The notes beneath the pieces were generated by a model. That model ran no database searches. It saw nothing but the letters and a program-made list of their open reading frames with translations, and was not told where the DNA came from. Source: Elysia crispata (Eukaryota > Mollusca > Gastropoda > Plakobranchidae). From it: a stretch of DNA of 64,000 nt. Below, piece by piece: positions 52,819-64,000 of this stretch; the stretch's first letter is position 1; the number at the start of each line of letters is the position of its first letter. The stretch lies in assembly GCA_033675545.1 (NCBI GenBank), contig JAWDGP010004033.1, positions 186,001 through 250,000 on the forward strand, read 5' to 3'. A program made the translations under genes and the position numbers.

Positions 52819-54755
52819 TTTACTTTCTGTCTCAAATATCAGTTTAGTGAAATAAAAATCAATACCCGCAGCGGGCTGTTTCGAAAGAGTCTTTTTGGGA
52901 CTTACTTAAAAATCAACGACTTTGTTTGGCTGCGTTTCAATTTATAGCTAGTGTTAACTATTGCGATCTTTAATAAATTTTCCACACGATCGTCGAACAT
53001 AAATTTTCACTTTCTGTCCTATAAAGTATAAGGTTACATACGGCGCAAACTAACTTTAAATTTTTTTAACTAAAGATACATAAATTACGACCCTTTACAC
53101 AAAAGGGTCTACATCCTAGCGGTTTTTAAACTTTTGCGGGCACTTTTTTTATTTCATTTTAAAGCAGACCTTTAAACTCCGGTCATTCAAAGGCTGAGAC
53201 ACTTTTTTTTTTTTTTAAACTGTAAATTGCCTGTTGGATTTTCAAGCGCAACTCTACAAGCTTAGTTATGCCCATTCATATGCCCTTTAAAGACGCTCTT
53301 TTTATCATTTCATTCTGGTGGGTGCAAGGGTCGGATGGAACGAAGAGCAAGACAGGTTTGTAAATATTAGCACTACTAAATGTTAGACAAAAAAATCGTC
53401 CAAGTATGTAAGAGTCAAGTCAATGAAGCAGTGCAAATTCCATGTAATTTTTAGGACAACCCTTCCCTCCCTTTTCACTTCATTAAACAATATCGTATTC
53501 CTTTCCTTTCGAGTATAGCTAACCAAAAAAAGTAAGAGCAAAACATGTGCTTTTTTTTAAATGTCTTTTATGAGTTGGGAAGCAAATGAAACTTGTTTTT
53601 AAAACACTTGGGTCCCCATAATGTATAGACTTGGAACTTGATTTTAATTAGGCAAGCCATAATTTTATTAACTTTTCACCAACACACTTAAGTTTTTCCA
53701 CGTTCCCATACTTTTTCCCCCCATTCCTCCGTACCTTCCTGGTACCCGCCTTAAACACACAATCATGTATACGTATACACTTGTTGTTTTTTTTTTTTTG
53801 CGCACTCTCCCCCTTTTTTTTTCCTAACCTTTCCCAAACAAACAATAAATTATGGCGCACGCCCGCGAATAGTGGGGCGCGTGCAGATCTCAAGCCCTCG
53901 ACGTCTCAAGTCAAAGCTCCCTCCAGGTATCCAGGGCGATGCTGCAAGTCCTGTAATTAGGTACGGTATCCTAGAGGATGCCGCAGACACGGAGACTCAG
54001 ACTGAGACTGATACTGGGGCATCATCGGATTTTTACCCCCTTTTTTTTTCGCTTATTTTAGGGGCGCGTGTTTGTGTGATACGAGAACGTCTGGCATAGA
54101 CTAGAGGCTATGAGTAAACACGCGCCTTCACCTTGCCCTGGAGCACCTGACGGTTACTTTACACATGGCGACCGCCTTGGCTGTTTGTTCCCTTGCGAAT
54201 AGTAAATGCCCTATATTATAAAGTATGAGAGAAAGGTGAGGGTGCTGTATCATAAGACGCACAGGTAAGACCGGTGGAGAAAATTTTTTTTTTTCCACGT
54301 ACGAATTGCTCACCTTGGGAACTAGATATCTAGATCTACTTTTCTAGATCGTTTTTTTTTTATATTTTTGTAGTTGTTTTCCTGTGATTGTTCACGTTTT
54401 TTGTTGTTGTTTTTTTCCTATTAATATGTAAAGAAAGCCGTGCCTGTGTTTTTCCCTTCCAACTTACTGACCTTTTCGTTAACGTCAGCTGCTCATCAGT
54501 TCTCTCTAGATTTTATTTATGACACCCGAATTAACCTGCTGTATGTTACAATGCGTTTGATTTTACTTCAGTCAAAAGGGAAAAATTGTTAAAAAATCAA
54601 CAACAAAAACGACGCTGTCATAAAGCTGTTTAAGTTAAAGCGCGTGAGCGGAGCGGTGAATGAAGTGAGCTAACAAGATGTGACACAAGCGCCGAGGTTT
54701 TTCTTTTTTTTTTTTTTTTGTAACATTTTTCTTTTTTCAACATTTCTCCTCTGGG
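52819..54755. other. Intergenic DNA, nothing recognised
   Basis: AT-rich with T-runs. Short frames at 53648-53893 (minus) and 53872-54099 (plus) show no domain or codon structure. Confidence 0.45.
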
Positions 54756-54762
54756 TTCGAAA

Positions 54763-54786
54763 GAGAGGGGGGGGGGGAGAGAGAGG

Positions 54787-54864
<78 letters not shown>

Positions 54865-54876
54865 CAGACAGACAGA
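54763..54876. repeat. G-run, (GA)n and CAGA microsatellite
   Basis: A run of nine or more G, then (GA)n to 54856, then CAGA units to 54876. A second small G16-(GA)8 tract lies at 55137-55172. Confidence 0.95.
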
Positions 54877-55620
54877 GGAAAAAGAATACAGTGGATTAAA
54901 AGGAAATATTGCAACTTCAGTGCCATGCGTTTGACCTGGGATCCAACCGTTTTGAATGACAGCATAAATTGCTATTACAGAATCACAATATCACTTGATT
55001 GCTATGTGCTTCCCCCACACTCACCGCATTTTTTTTTCTTCCATCCCAAGAAGAAAAATATTATTCCTTCATGGTTTTTTATTTAATGATAAAAAATGGG
55101 AGAGGCAAATAAATCATCTGGTGCAAGCTTAAAATGAGGGGGGGGGGGGGGGGGGAGAGAGAGAGAGAGAGAAGCTAAATATCTAAAATTCTTCAATCAC
55201 TACATAACGCGTTAAAAAATGCCCTCAATGAAAATTGGGGATATAATAAGTGTATTCTCGTTTAAATGATACATATTTTTGTAATTTTTTTTTCCATCGT
55301 CAGCTTGAATCACTAGATGGGTTTATTTTTCATGTTAAACATTTTCAATATGCGTAAAGACAAATTTTACCATTGCGGCTGTGTTGGATATCAAATTTAA
55401 AAGCCATTGCTTCTATTGTAGAATAATTTGGTCATGTGGCAAACAACCATAAATTGAGATTCATTATTACGATAAGTGGTCACTACATGTACATGTATTT
55501 GGATTTTCACTGTAATGTGTAAAGTTAGTTTGCCTGAATTCTAATATCATTATCCTTAATCTAGTCGATCCTGTCAACCAAGGACTGTTTAAAGTTCATT
55601 AATTTTTTTATTCGTCTCCT
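54877..55620. other. Intergenic DNA, nothing recognised
   Basis: AT-rich apart from the G16-(GA)8 tract near 55137-55172. No frame worth reporting. Confidence 0.5.
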
Positions 55621-55623
55621 AAG

Positions 55624-55783
55624 TTTTTTTTTTTTTTTTTTTTTTAATCGAAGGATCTCATAGGGAGACAGAGGGTGTCCGTCTAGCCAAATATAGAATC
55701 CCATGATGAAGATTGAGCCAGTAATTTAACGAGACCTCGAGGCTTCCGAGTTTAACGACCTACCGACTGAGCTATCTGGCGCC
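55624..55783 (-). mobile_element. tRNA-derived SINE copy 2, with A tail
   Basis: Minus strand from 55783 begins GGCGCCAGATAGCTCAGTCGG. The A box TAGCTCAGTCGG is at 55774-55763. The B-box position is decayed to CTGGCTCAATC (about 55714). The element ends in an A-run seen on the plus strand as 22 T at 55624-55645. The head resembles copy 1 (GGCGC-AGATAGCTCA) but the body differs. Confidence 0.65.
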
Positions 55784-55789
55784 ACACAT

Positions 55790-57690
55790 GTGGTGGGGCA
55801 TTAAGAGGCATGTATAAATAGGCCTGGTGGGTGTGGCAGCCAATAATGCATTGAGTCTTTGCGAGGATCATGTTTTCCTGGCGGTAGTACTGAAGGGCTT
55901 AACAAGCAAATCTCAGTTATCCCTTTAAGCTTTTGGATTTGTATCTAAACAAAAAATGCTCTCTGTCGTGAGATAGAAACTAGGCATCTTTTTATATTTT
56001 TGCATTGTTTTTTTTTGCCCGAAGATTTGCCATATCGGAATTTAACGTCAGAATGCAATGATATAAAACACAACATAAAAAATTACAACATCAAAAGCAA
56101 CAACTACAACGACGAAAATAAAAAACAACAGCAACATTGAATAACCTCAAGAAACTTTCGCCCCACTGCCTTCAATTTTGGCGACATAATTCAAACCAGA
56201 CCACACTCATTGTCAACAAGACCAACTGACAGAACGGACAGGCACAGGCATCTACACCAAGATCTACACACGCACACGCACTGAATGTACAATGCACAGG
56301 CCGAATATTATTATAATAGATCGTCGGGTTTGACCCGTGTCAACTCTTCCCTTATCTTAGCGTGACACACTCCCTATCGGTTCACTGCAGACCTCAAAGG
56401 TGACTTTTGATAAAAAAAACCTTCTGGACACCGATTGGAGTCCTGGGAAAGAATTTTTTTTTTTTTTTCAGAGGAAGACGTTTAGTGACAACTTTCCATT
56501 CCTGAAAATCAGGGGAATGTACGTCACAAGTCGTGTTACTCATTACTGATAGTGGTATATAATAATAGTGACAGGAAAATCAAAGTGGTCGATAACTCAA
56601 ATGGTTTTGTTTTGTTTGTTTGTTTGTTTTTTTGTTGTTTTTTCTTTCAGAAATTTAACGCTCTCTTTCCACGAAACAAAGAGAAAGAAGCGTGACTCTA
56701 AAGTGCTGTATAGGCGAAAGAAAATGGCAAAGCGGCGCCCTCAAACCCGGTTTAAATTGACAAAAAAATAAAAAATAAAAGGAAAATAAGAGACGCTCGT
56801 GAAGATAATCTCTCAGTAGAAGAGCAAAGGCTGACATTTTTAGAGATTTCATACTGAAGGCCCACCTGAACCATGGCCTGATACTTACAAAATTGCTGAT
56901 TTAGGACATTTATACCTTCTTGCTATGCCTTCAATCTTTTCCACTCTTTTGCGATTCATCTGCTTTGTGCATTAAGTCTTGTAGGATGCACCATGATGTA
57001 TAGAGCCTCTTTTCGTGTCCAATCTAATAATTTGGCCCAAAAGTCGCCGTTTCTGATGAAAAAGTTTTGCATGACCTCTGTTAGGGTATAATGATAAGCA
57101 TCAACTTTACACAGATGATGATGTTTGTGTTATGAAACATCTTATCGTGGTACTGTTTGAGAAACGCAAGAGGAATTCTGTGTATTTATTTATCTCCTCT
57201 TTAGTTTTAATGAAGCGGAAGTAAGGTGTTATAAAAATAGCGCCACCGTGTAGATGTGTAAAATGTCAGCGACATGACTTTATTTAACAAATCTCAAACG
57301 ATCGACAAAGGTTTTGGCGTTAAAATATGACCGGAGTTTATGAGCTTTAAGAAGCATAAAAGCTGCATTAAAGATGGAATATCTTATCCTTTAGTTTTTT
57401 CTGACAAATAGGCGTAGCTATCATTTTAAAATGCTTTACCGCGCTCGGAAAAACAAATCTCATTAAATGTAGTGGGCGTCTTCTATGACTAGTCTATAAA
57501 ACTTTCTAAACCAAGGTAAGAATAATATGAGATACATAACTGAGGTTATTCTGTTTTTCCTTTAATTGCTCTCAAAGGTAGACGTGCACATTAATGAAAT
57601 TCGTGGGCCACGAACTTTAAACATTTGTGTCAGGATGGTCTGGGAAGAACCGCAACGCTTTTTTTTTAATCTATAAAATTATGAATTGAG
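55790..57690. other. Intergenic DNA, nothing recognised
   Basis: AT-rich. A Lys/Arg-rich 67-residue plus frame at 56568-56771 lies over A-rich sequence and is not convincing. Confidence 0.45.
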
Positions 57691-57691
57691 A

Positions 57692-57757
57692 GAGAGAGAG
57701 ACAGACAGACAGACAGTCCTTCAGACACAGACGCAGACGTAGAAGGTATAAAGAGAA

Positions 57758-57840
<83 letters not shown>

Positions 57841-57892
57841 TAGACAGACAGTCCTTCAGACACAGACGCAGACGTATAAGGAATAAAGAGAA

Positions 57893-57955
<63 letters not shown>

Positions 57956-58046
57956 TAGACAGACAGACAGACAGTCCTTCAGACACAAACGCAGACGTAG
58001 AAGGAATAAAGAGAGAAGGAGTACGAGAGGAAAGGGGGGGGGGGGG
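57692..58046. repeat. Compound GA/CAGA minisatellite, three long units
   Basis: Three copies of a block CAGTCCTTCAGACACA, then ACGCAGACGTA, then AAGG-ATAAAGAGA occur at 57714, 57849 and 57972. Each is embedded in (GA)n and (CAGA)n tracts, so the whole 123-135 bp unit repeats. It ends in a G11 run near 58037. Confidence 0.9.
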
Positions 58047-58049
58047 GTG

Positions 58050-59010
58050 GGAAGAGAGACAAACAAATAGACGAAGAGAGGAATGATCCGCCTTTTAGTC
58101 TAGTTTAAAAAAATGAAATAACGAAGGATAAAAAAAGAGTTTTATCAAATTCATCCTCAACACACCAGGCCGGCCACAGGTGCACACAATGCTGACGGAA
58201 GCCTGGCCTGAAGGTCATCGAGATGGGAGGAGGGAAAAAAGGAAGATGGGAGTGGAGAGGGAAAAAAAAAAAGGTTAAAATAACCACGAAAGAACAGAAA
58301 GAAGCTGTGGTCGAGGTGACATTGTGAACGGTTTTAGGCAGGCTGCTGCTGCTGCGTCTTTGTAATTCTTTACTCTCAGGCTGTCCCCCCTGGGCTGACC
58401 TTCCCGAGTTCCTCTCTTCTAAATGTCATTCTCTAGTTTTCACTCAGATTTGAAAAAGGTTGATCCCCTCCTCCTCCTGTCTACCTGGAACCTTTCTAGT
58501 TCTACCATAAAAAGGGTGATTTTTATTGCATCCATCAGTTGAGCCACATAATCATTGTGAATTTCCATTTCCCCTACCCCATCCCTAATTATTTTTTTTA
58601 ATTTTCTCACAATGAGTCGCTCCCCCCCACCTTTTTTTTTCCCTAGCACCACTCTGCCTTAATTAAAAACATGTTTTCACGTCCTATACACACTCATCGA
58701 TCTAAATGATTAGATACTGAAACAGTGTGTACTACATGTATTGATGTTTGTCCCGAGAGGATTATTACATTATCACTTCGGTTATTACGTTCGTCTTCCC
58801 ACTTCCCAGCCGTCGTTGTTTGAGGATTGGGTTTCGTTGAGATGAGTCATCGCAAAAAAAAAAATCGCTTGTTTTACTTTTTCCCATTTTCTTTTTGTCC
58901 CTCCGTCTCCTACGCCTTCTTTTCTTAATTTCATTGAAGCTTACTTTCTTATTGTCTTATTCAAGTTTCTTTGTGTACTACGTGAATCTCGCTAGTAATA
59001 TATTTTACGC
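58050..59010. other. Intergenic DNA, nothing recognised
   Basis: Mixed composition. Short frames on both strands without domains. Confidence 0.45.
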
Positions 59011-59011
59011 A

Positions 59012-59026
59012 TCTCTCTCTCTCTCT

Positions 59027-59077
<51 letters not shown>

Positions 59078-59116
59078 GTGTCTCTGTCTGTCTGTCTGTC
59101 TCTGTCTCTCTCTCTC
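59012..59116. repeat. (CT)n with CTGT units
   Basis: CT dinucleotides interrupted once by GCT near 59029 and grading into GTCTGTCTGT units towards 59116. Confidence 0.95.
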
Positions 59117-60088
59117 ACCCCCCACCCCCCCTCATTTCAAATATCATGGTAAATATGCAGTTCAGACATTTGCTCAATGGGTTATATTGTAAAGTCATAC
59201 TTATACTTTGCATATGTGGTGGAAGAGGGTATAGGAGCCCCCAGTCTTACTTTGTTTCAAAAGCAAAATGTTATAACAGACGGTGGCTAGCTTTTGGTGT
59301 ATCTCCTTTAGCATCCACTATCTCGAAAAACGGTGCCACGTAACTAAAGCGTTGCCATAAATCTAAGTTTAAGAGATGAGAGTTTCTGAAATGCCATTGC
59401 CCGTCGCCTGTGTTTCAGACACATTGGTCAGATGGGATCTTCAAATTGTACAAAGTCTGTTTCCTCTGTTCATGTAATTGCAGCCATGCTTATAGCGTCC
59501 TTTGGGAATGACGTAACCATTGCCTTGTTGAGAAATTCTCAATTGTTTCAGGTCGCTATCTTGTCTCTGTGAATCTTATCCGGTTAATCTTTATGCTGCA
59601 CTATCCAGTTGGGTTGATTGCTTTCTAAATCTCGTGAAGATTTGGTTAATGTTTATGCTGATCTGTGGGATGAGAATCAGTTTTAATCAAATCAGCCGGA
59701 TACACATATATGTACATGGCTATCTGTATGTCATGCATGACAGAATATAACCTGTTTTTGTCCTGACCACCAGCAGGCACTCAAGGATGGGTTGTCGAGG
59801 GTGCGACTATGTTAAATTCAAGGAAGCAACAAAGATAAGGTCGAATTCTTATGTGCAATACAACCATGCGCCTTGTACATGTAGTGACATTCAAAGACAA
59901 ACCAGCCCCTCCCGCACCCTACACCCAGACCTTTTTACTCCATCATGACTGCCAGGAAGGCAACTGACGTGGACATTTTTTTTTTACTGAAATTCAAATA
60001 AACAATTTTATGCCAAGGGGATAAAATTTGAAATCCGGTCGTTGCACATGCACCCTGCAGACACATGGGCTAGTTTGGGAGAATTTGG

Positions 60089-60090
<2 letters not shown>
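59117..60090. other. Intergenic DNA, nothing recognised
   Basis: No coding frame, RNA or repeat that I can support. Confidence 0.45.

Positions 60091-60092
<2 letters not shown>

Positions 60093-60174
<82 letters not shown>
60093..60174. repeat. (GT)17-(GA)24 microsatellite
   Basis: GT dinucleotides at 60093-60126 switch directly to GA dinucleotides to 60174. Confidence 0.97.
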
Positions 60175-60178
<4 letters not shown>

Positions 60179-60681
60179 CCGCTTAGCAGAGATTAGGATA
60201 TAATCCATGTCATATAACTTCACTTTATGGCATAGCTCCTCTTAAATTGTCGAATATCGAATAGATTCTGTCAACAGACAGTGTTTTTATCGTGTGTGCA
60301 CGCTAGCAAATGTGAGTTTTATCTTCTATTAAAACGTCGCAACCTCGTTAACTTCTGTCTCGACTTTAGGAAACAGGAACCACAAAGATCACAAATGGTT
60401 TATGCGCTTCCTGGGAACGAGGGCTTTAAACGCATGTCACGTTAAGTGGTCTCTTAATCGTAATGGTATGCCACACCAAGGGACACCTGCAGAAGAGTGT
60501 GAAAACTTCCCCTGATTATGTTTCAGTTTGCAAACCACACACACACACTGCACTCTCTAATTAATTTTGATCTCTTATTCGTAACTTGAGATGTTGTTGG
60601 TGAATGTTGGCCAAACGGAATTAGTCTTAGTTTGCTGATAATTGCGATGAAGTCATTTGATGGAGAGAGGAGGGTTAGAAA
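60175..60681. other. Intergenic DNA, nothing recognised
   Basis: No gene or element recognised. Confidence 0.45.
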
Positions 60682-60838
60682 GGCACCAGCCAGTTTAGTT
60701 GGCTGAGCTTTGGATTGATAATAAGGAGGCCCGGAGTTCGAATCCCGCTTGGGCCATGGAGTGTTGGGAAATATTAGCCATTCTAACATAACCGATCCAT
60801 CAAAATGGGGTACATTAACCAATTAAAAAAAAAAAAAA
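60682..60838 (+). mobile_element. tRNA-derived SINE copy 3, with A tail
   Basis: Begins GGCACCAGCCAGTTTAGTTG with an A-box-like CAGTTTAGTTGG at about 60691. A clean B box, GAGTTCGAATCCC, follows at 60734-60746, then GCTTGGGCC, which pairs with the start as a decayed acceptor stem. The body runs to about 60820 and ends in a 14-base A-run (60825-60838). The tRNA-like head differs from copies 1 and 2, so it is probably a different SINE family. Confidence 0.65.
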
Positions 60839-63684
60839 CTTAACCGTCGGCAAACATTCACAGCGCAGCTTTTATGAGTCAAAAATAATGAGAATGAACG
60901 GTTCAGTTTGAATTGTATAGGAAACTAGGAAAAAAAATGCTTGAGGAGATGATTGCATGAGTTTGTTATGTCACCTTCAAGTGCTATGATTTCATTGAAC
61001 TAAATTGCATTTTTATGTTATCAACTGCTGTCAGCTTTCAATAAGTATTGACGGTTATAAGGTACACACGAATAGAATATCTAGGCCTATTTAGTTCTAA
61101 ATTTTGGTGTACGAACCTATTACATGTATTATAATAGTCATACAGAAGGCGTGTGAACCAAATATAACAATACAGACCAAGCGGTTTGTTAGAATATAAA
61201 AACCCTTTAACTGTAGCTAAAACGAGAAGAGCATTACAAAAATCGCATTTAGTTTCATAGCGCTAAGGCAAAATAAAAGTACATACATGAATCTCAATTT
61301 TCATTTTCGGTTTTTGAGTTAACTAGAAATTGGACCGGCAGACCTTTACGACGCCCACTTTTTCCTTCCCTTCAGTGATCAAAAGGAATTTCGTCATCCC
61401 TAGCATAATAATAAAACGTTCAGCTAGCCTTCATCAGAAGTTAAAGTATGGTCAGTCGGTCAAACCGCAAGAGAGTATTACCATATTAGCGGTGAAACGA
61501 GTACACATGCTGTGCACTTGCACATCATGGTGTACCCGAGAACATGGGTGTGCTGACGGAAGCTTTAATAAATGTCAACTGGCTATTATAAGAGTGTGTG
61601 TCCGGAGGGTTACCACTGAAGCCCGAGGCGGTGTCCCCCCCTCTCAATATCCCAGGTGGATTATTCCCATGCGGAAACGCAAAGAAAACACATCAATCAC
61701 ATTGCCCGGACCAATGACCGCTGACTGGACACTGGCAAACACAAGTTCGAGAATGCACTAGGAAGCTTGACGTCCACTAAGTCCATCCGGTGGTGTAGGA
61801 GGACACCTCGAGAGGACTGTGTCAAAATCGCGCTCTCGAGTTTATCTCCAGTGGCCATTATTTTATCTAAATTCACGCTGAGACAAGGGTAGCAAGCGTG
61901 TGTGTGTTTCGATACCGCGAATGTTTCACGTCCACTTAGTCCCTGTAAGAGTCCGATTTGAGGGAATTTCATTGTCGGTAAACGTATACACACACTTGGC
62001 TCGAGGGAGGGAGGAGGAGGCATGTTTGGCTTAAGAATCACTTGAGGTGCTGTGAGCGGCAATCGTACCGCCCTCCTAGGTCTGTAGGAAGGTTCGCGAT
62101 ATATGAAAGCCTTGGAACAACTGCGTCCAGGAATAACTGTGGCAGGTGACAAGCTGCGGCTCGATGACGAAATACAACTGATGTCACGGAAACTAGAAGT
62201 GACCCGTAGATTGTGCTGACTTGCGAACCTGGGTGATCCAAGTGGCACCTATTTTAGTACGGTACATACAGTATGTTTTTATTATTGCCATTACAACTTA
62301 TAGCTCTCACGCATCTGCTAATATTGTTCAACATTCTTATGCACCGTACTTCCTCCCATGAGAATCTAAGAGGGACTTAAGGGGGCGGTCCAGAACTACT
62401 ACAGACGTCTTAAAAAGATGATTTGAAATGACTTACAAGATCACTGCAAGGCAGGTTAAAGATCGCACAATATGTAATGACTCTATAAACATGGCAAAAG
62501 CCAAGTAGCTTCACTAGGGTGCAGTGGTGTTCAACATAAGATAGTTACGGTATTCAATTCTCCTTCGGAGTCATAAAGCTTTGCATCAGCCAATTTTAAA
62601 TGAGTGAAGCGCAAGTTCATTTAAAGTGATGTGTAAACATACAATAAGAACAATACAAACACTTGCCCACTCTGCTATCATGGCACACATTAAAATGGCA
62701 TACGAATAAAAATGAACGGTTTCTTTCCATTAAAAGTGTGCCTATGTGTTTAAGATAAGTTTGACTGGTTCATTTTTGCTCTAGCTTAGGGTGCACATTC
62801 AAATCCTAAGCTTGGTATCTGGATTTCTTTGCCGTGTTTGACCTAGACATAACCGCTAGGAGACTTGATATCTGAAACCATAAACCTTTTATCATAACTT
62901 ACCAGCAGCGATTTTTAGCGTGATCGTGTCTCATTCTCCTATCGCATTCAGGCGTTTTACAATTCTATTCTGACTGCCAAATCATTGGGGTCGTTTATGA
63001 ATGGGATTTAAAGTACATTCCTGAGGCTTATTGATTTGGAAGATATCATTTTGTACACGCGAATACATTAGTATATGAAAATCGCTGGAGAAATATTGAG
63101 GCTTCTCTTGTTATATATTCGAGGAGAGCAGATTTACATCCTGTGCCATGTACCAAATGTAAGCACACAATGACTTGTATGGACTATGGTGCACGGCATA
63201 AAAATTTGTTGGCTGGGATAGTCGTGTTGTTATGATGGAGCATGCAGTTTTACAAGGTGATTTACTTAGTATCATATTGGCTATCGTGGGACGCGGTCGA
63301 TATTGAAAGTAGACACTATCAATGTAAACACCCAATCAATTTTGAAGGTAAAAGTATACAAGCTAGATCACAACTCTTGAAACACTACATACAGTTTAAG
63401 TTCCAGGATCAGTGAAGATGCAAAGGTGACCGAAGACGTTCCAGAAATGTAAAAAAAAAAATGTAAAGCAGTCACCAACTAGAACTCAAGTAAGACAATG
63501 AACTAAAAAAAACCCAATTATATTAGACATAGACGACGTTTCGCTTTATTAGCTTCCTTGGTAACTCTACAAAACAGAACTAATACACATATACATAATA
63601 ATCATTTTACACCAGTGAACACTCTTGCAGAACCAGAACTTGTTTTCTCACTCAATCAACCCCTTTTCTACCTCCCTCCCCCCT

Positions 63685-63685
<1 letters not shown>
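60839..63685. other. Intergenic DNA, GC-richer around 61.3-62.3 kb
   Basis: The part 61330-62250 is less AT-rich and has opposing frames of 143 codons (61330-61761 plus) and 183 codons (61697-62248 minus). Neither shows a domain, signal peptide or splice context, and they overlap at their ends. I leave open whether one is a short lineage-specific exon. Confidence 0.35.

Positions 63686-63689
<4 letters not shown>

Positions 63690-63762
<73 letters not shown>
63690..63762. repeat. (CT)36 microsatellite
   Basis: CT dinucleotides preceded by a C-rich pyrimidine stretch. The last 240 bases of the window beyond it show nothing recognisable. Confidence 0.97.
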
Positions 63763-63764
<2 letters not shown>

Positions 63765-64000
63765 CGAAGGTGATATGTTTATCATGGATCTTCACTGTTT
63801 TTCTTTCTCTAATTTAATACGGAGGTGTTGCAGTACAATTACACCCGTAAACACGTACAGTATCGCGAGAGGGTGCTGGGCCACGAACCGTGGCAGCAGG
63901 GCACGCAACCACTCCTTGTAAATTATACAAATACATCGGTAATCAAATATCGCACGTTTGCACACACGTTTAAAGTAATAAAACTAAAAAAAAAAAAAAA

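Noticed and set aside
60682..60756. Functional tRNA gene
   Set aside because: The anticodon stem does not pair well, the acceptor stem has mismatches, and a body with an A-tail follows, so a tRNA-derived SINE fits better.

Overview
The window is animal nuclear DNA and almost certainly molluscan, most likely gastropod. The reasons are spliced GT-AG genes with metazoan domain combinations, AT-rich intergenic DNA, very many long (CT)n/(GA)n tracts, RTE-type LINE debris and tRNA-derived SINEs. The exact lineage is my inference from general repeat style. Only a small part of the window is coding. Most 60-130 residue open frames are translations of microsatellites or chance frames and are left out.

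Layout. 1-6.4 kb: AT-rich DNA with two decayed RTE-type LINE fragments on the minus strand. 6.4-10.96 kb: a 4.5 kb satellite array with a 54-bp unit, open in one frame on both strands. 10.97-12.4 kb: trinucleotide-rich DNA. 12.4-22.0 kb: a cluster of transposase-derived genes. These are a broken PHD-finger transposon C-terminus (minus), a nearly intact three-exon gene of the DUF7869-like type with a single nonsense codon (plus, 13095-16075), and a multi-exon ZSWIM3-like/MULE-type pseudogene (minus, about 17062-22008). 22.5-23.2 kb: a 62-bp tandem array. 24.9-26.9 kb: an intact, very basic 655-codon frame of unknown function (minus). 27.9-28.2 kb: a third RTE fragment. 29.03-30.14 kb: a Harbinger-like DNA transposon remnant with recognisable terminal inverted repeats and a TAA target duplication.

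30.9-32.8 kb holds the first three coding exons of a YIPF5 (YIP1A) orthologue on the plus strand. Its membrane-spanning exons were not found downstream. 43.95-48.69 kb holds a complete three-exon gene (minus) for a 913-residue LRR-Ig single-pass membrane protein of the kekkon/LRRC24 type, with a long cytoplasmic tail carrying four IYGGSL motifs and a C-terminal PDZ ligand. Its second intron begins with a 71-bp tandem repeat whose unit spans the exon-intron junction, so the splice donor itself has been copied several times. The rest, to 64 kb, is intergenic DNA with long microsatellites and three tRNA-derived SINEs.

There is no operon-like organisation. YIPF5 (ER-Golgi trafficking) and the LRR-Ig receptor are ordinary host genes. 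The 12-22 kb block is mobile-element derived. The most unusual items are the duplicated splice donor, the two-strand-open satellite and the unknown basic protein. All calls rest on reading the sequence and on recalled family motifs; no database search was possible.
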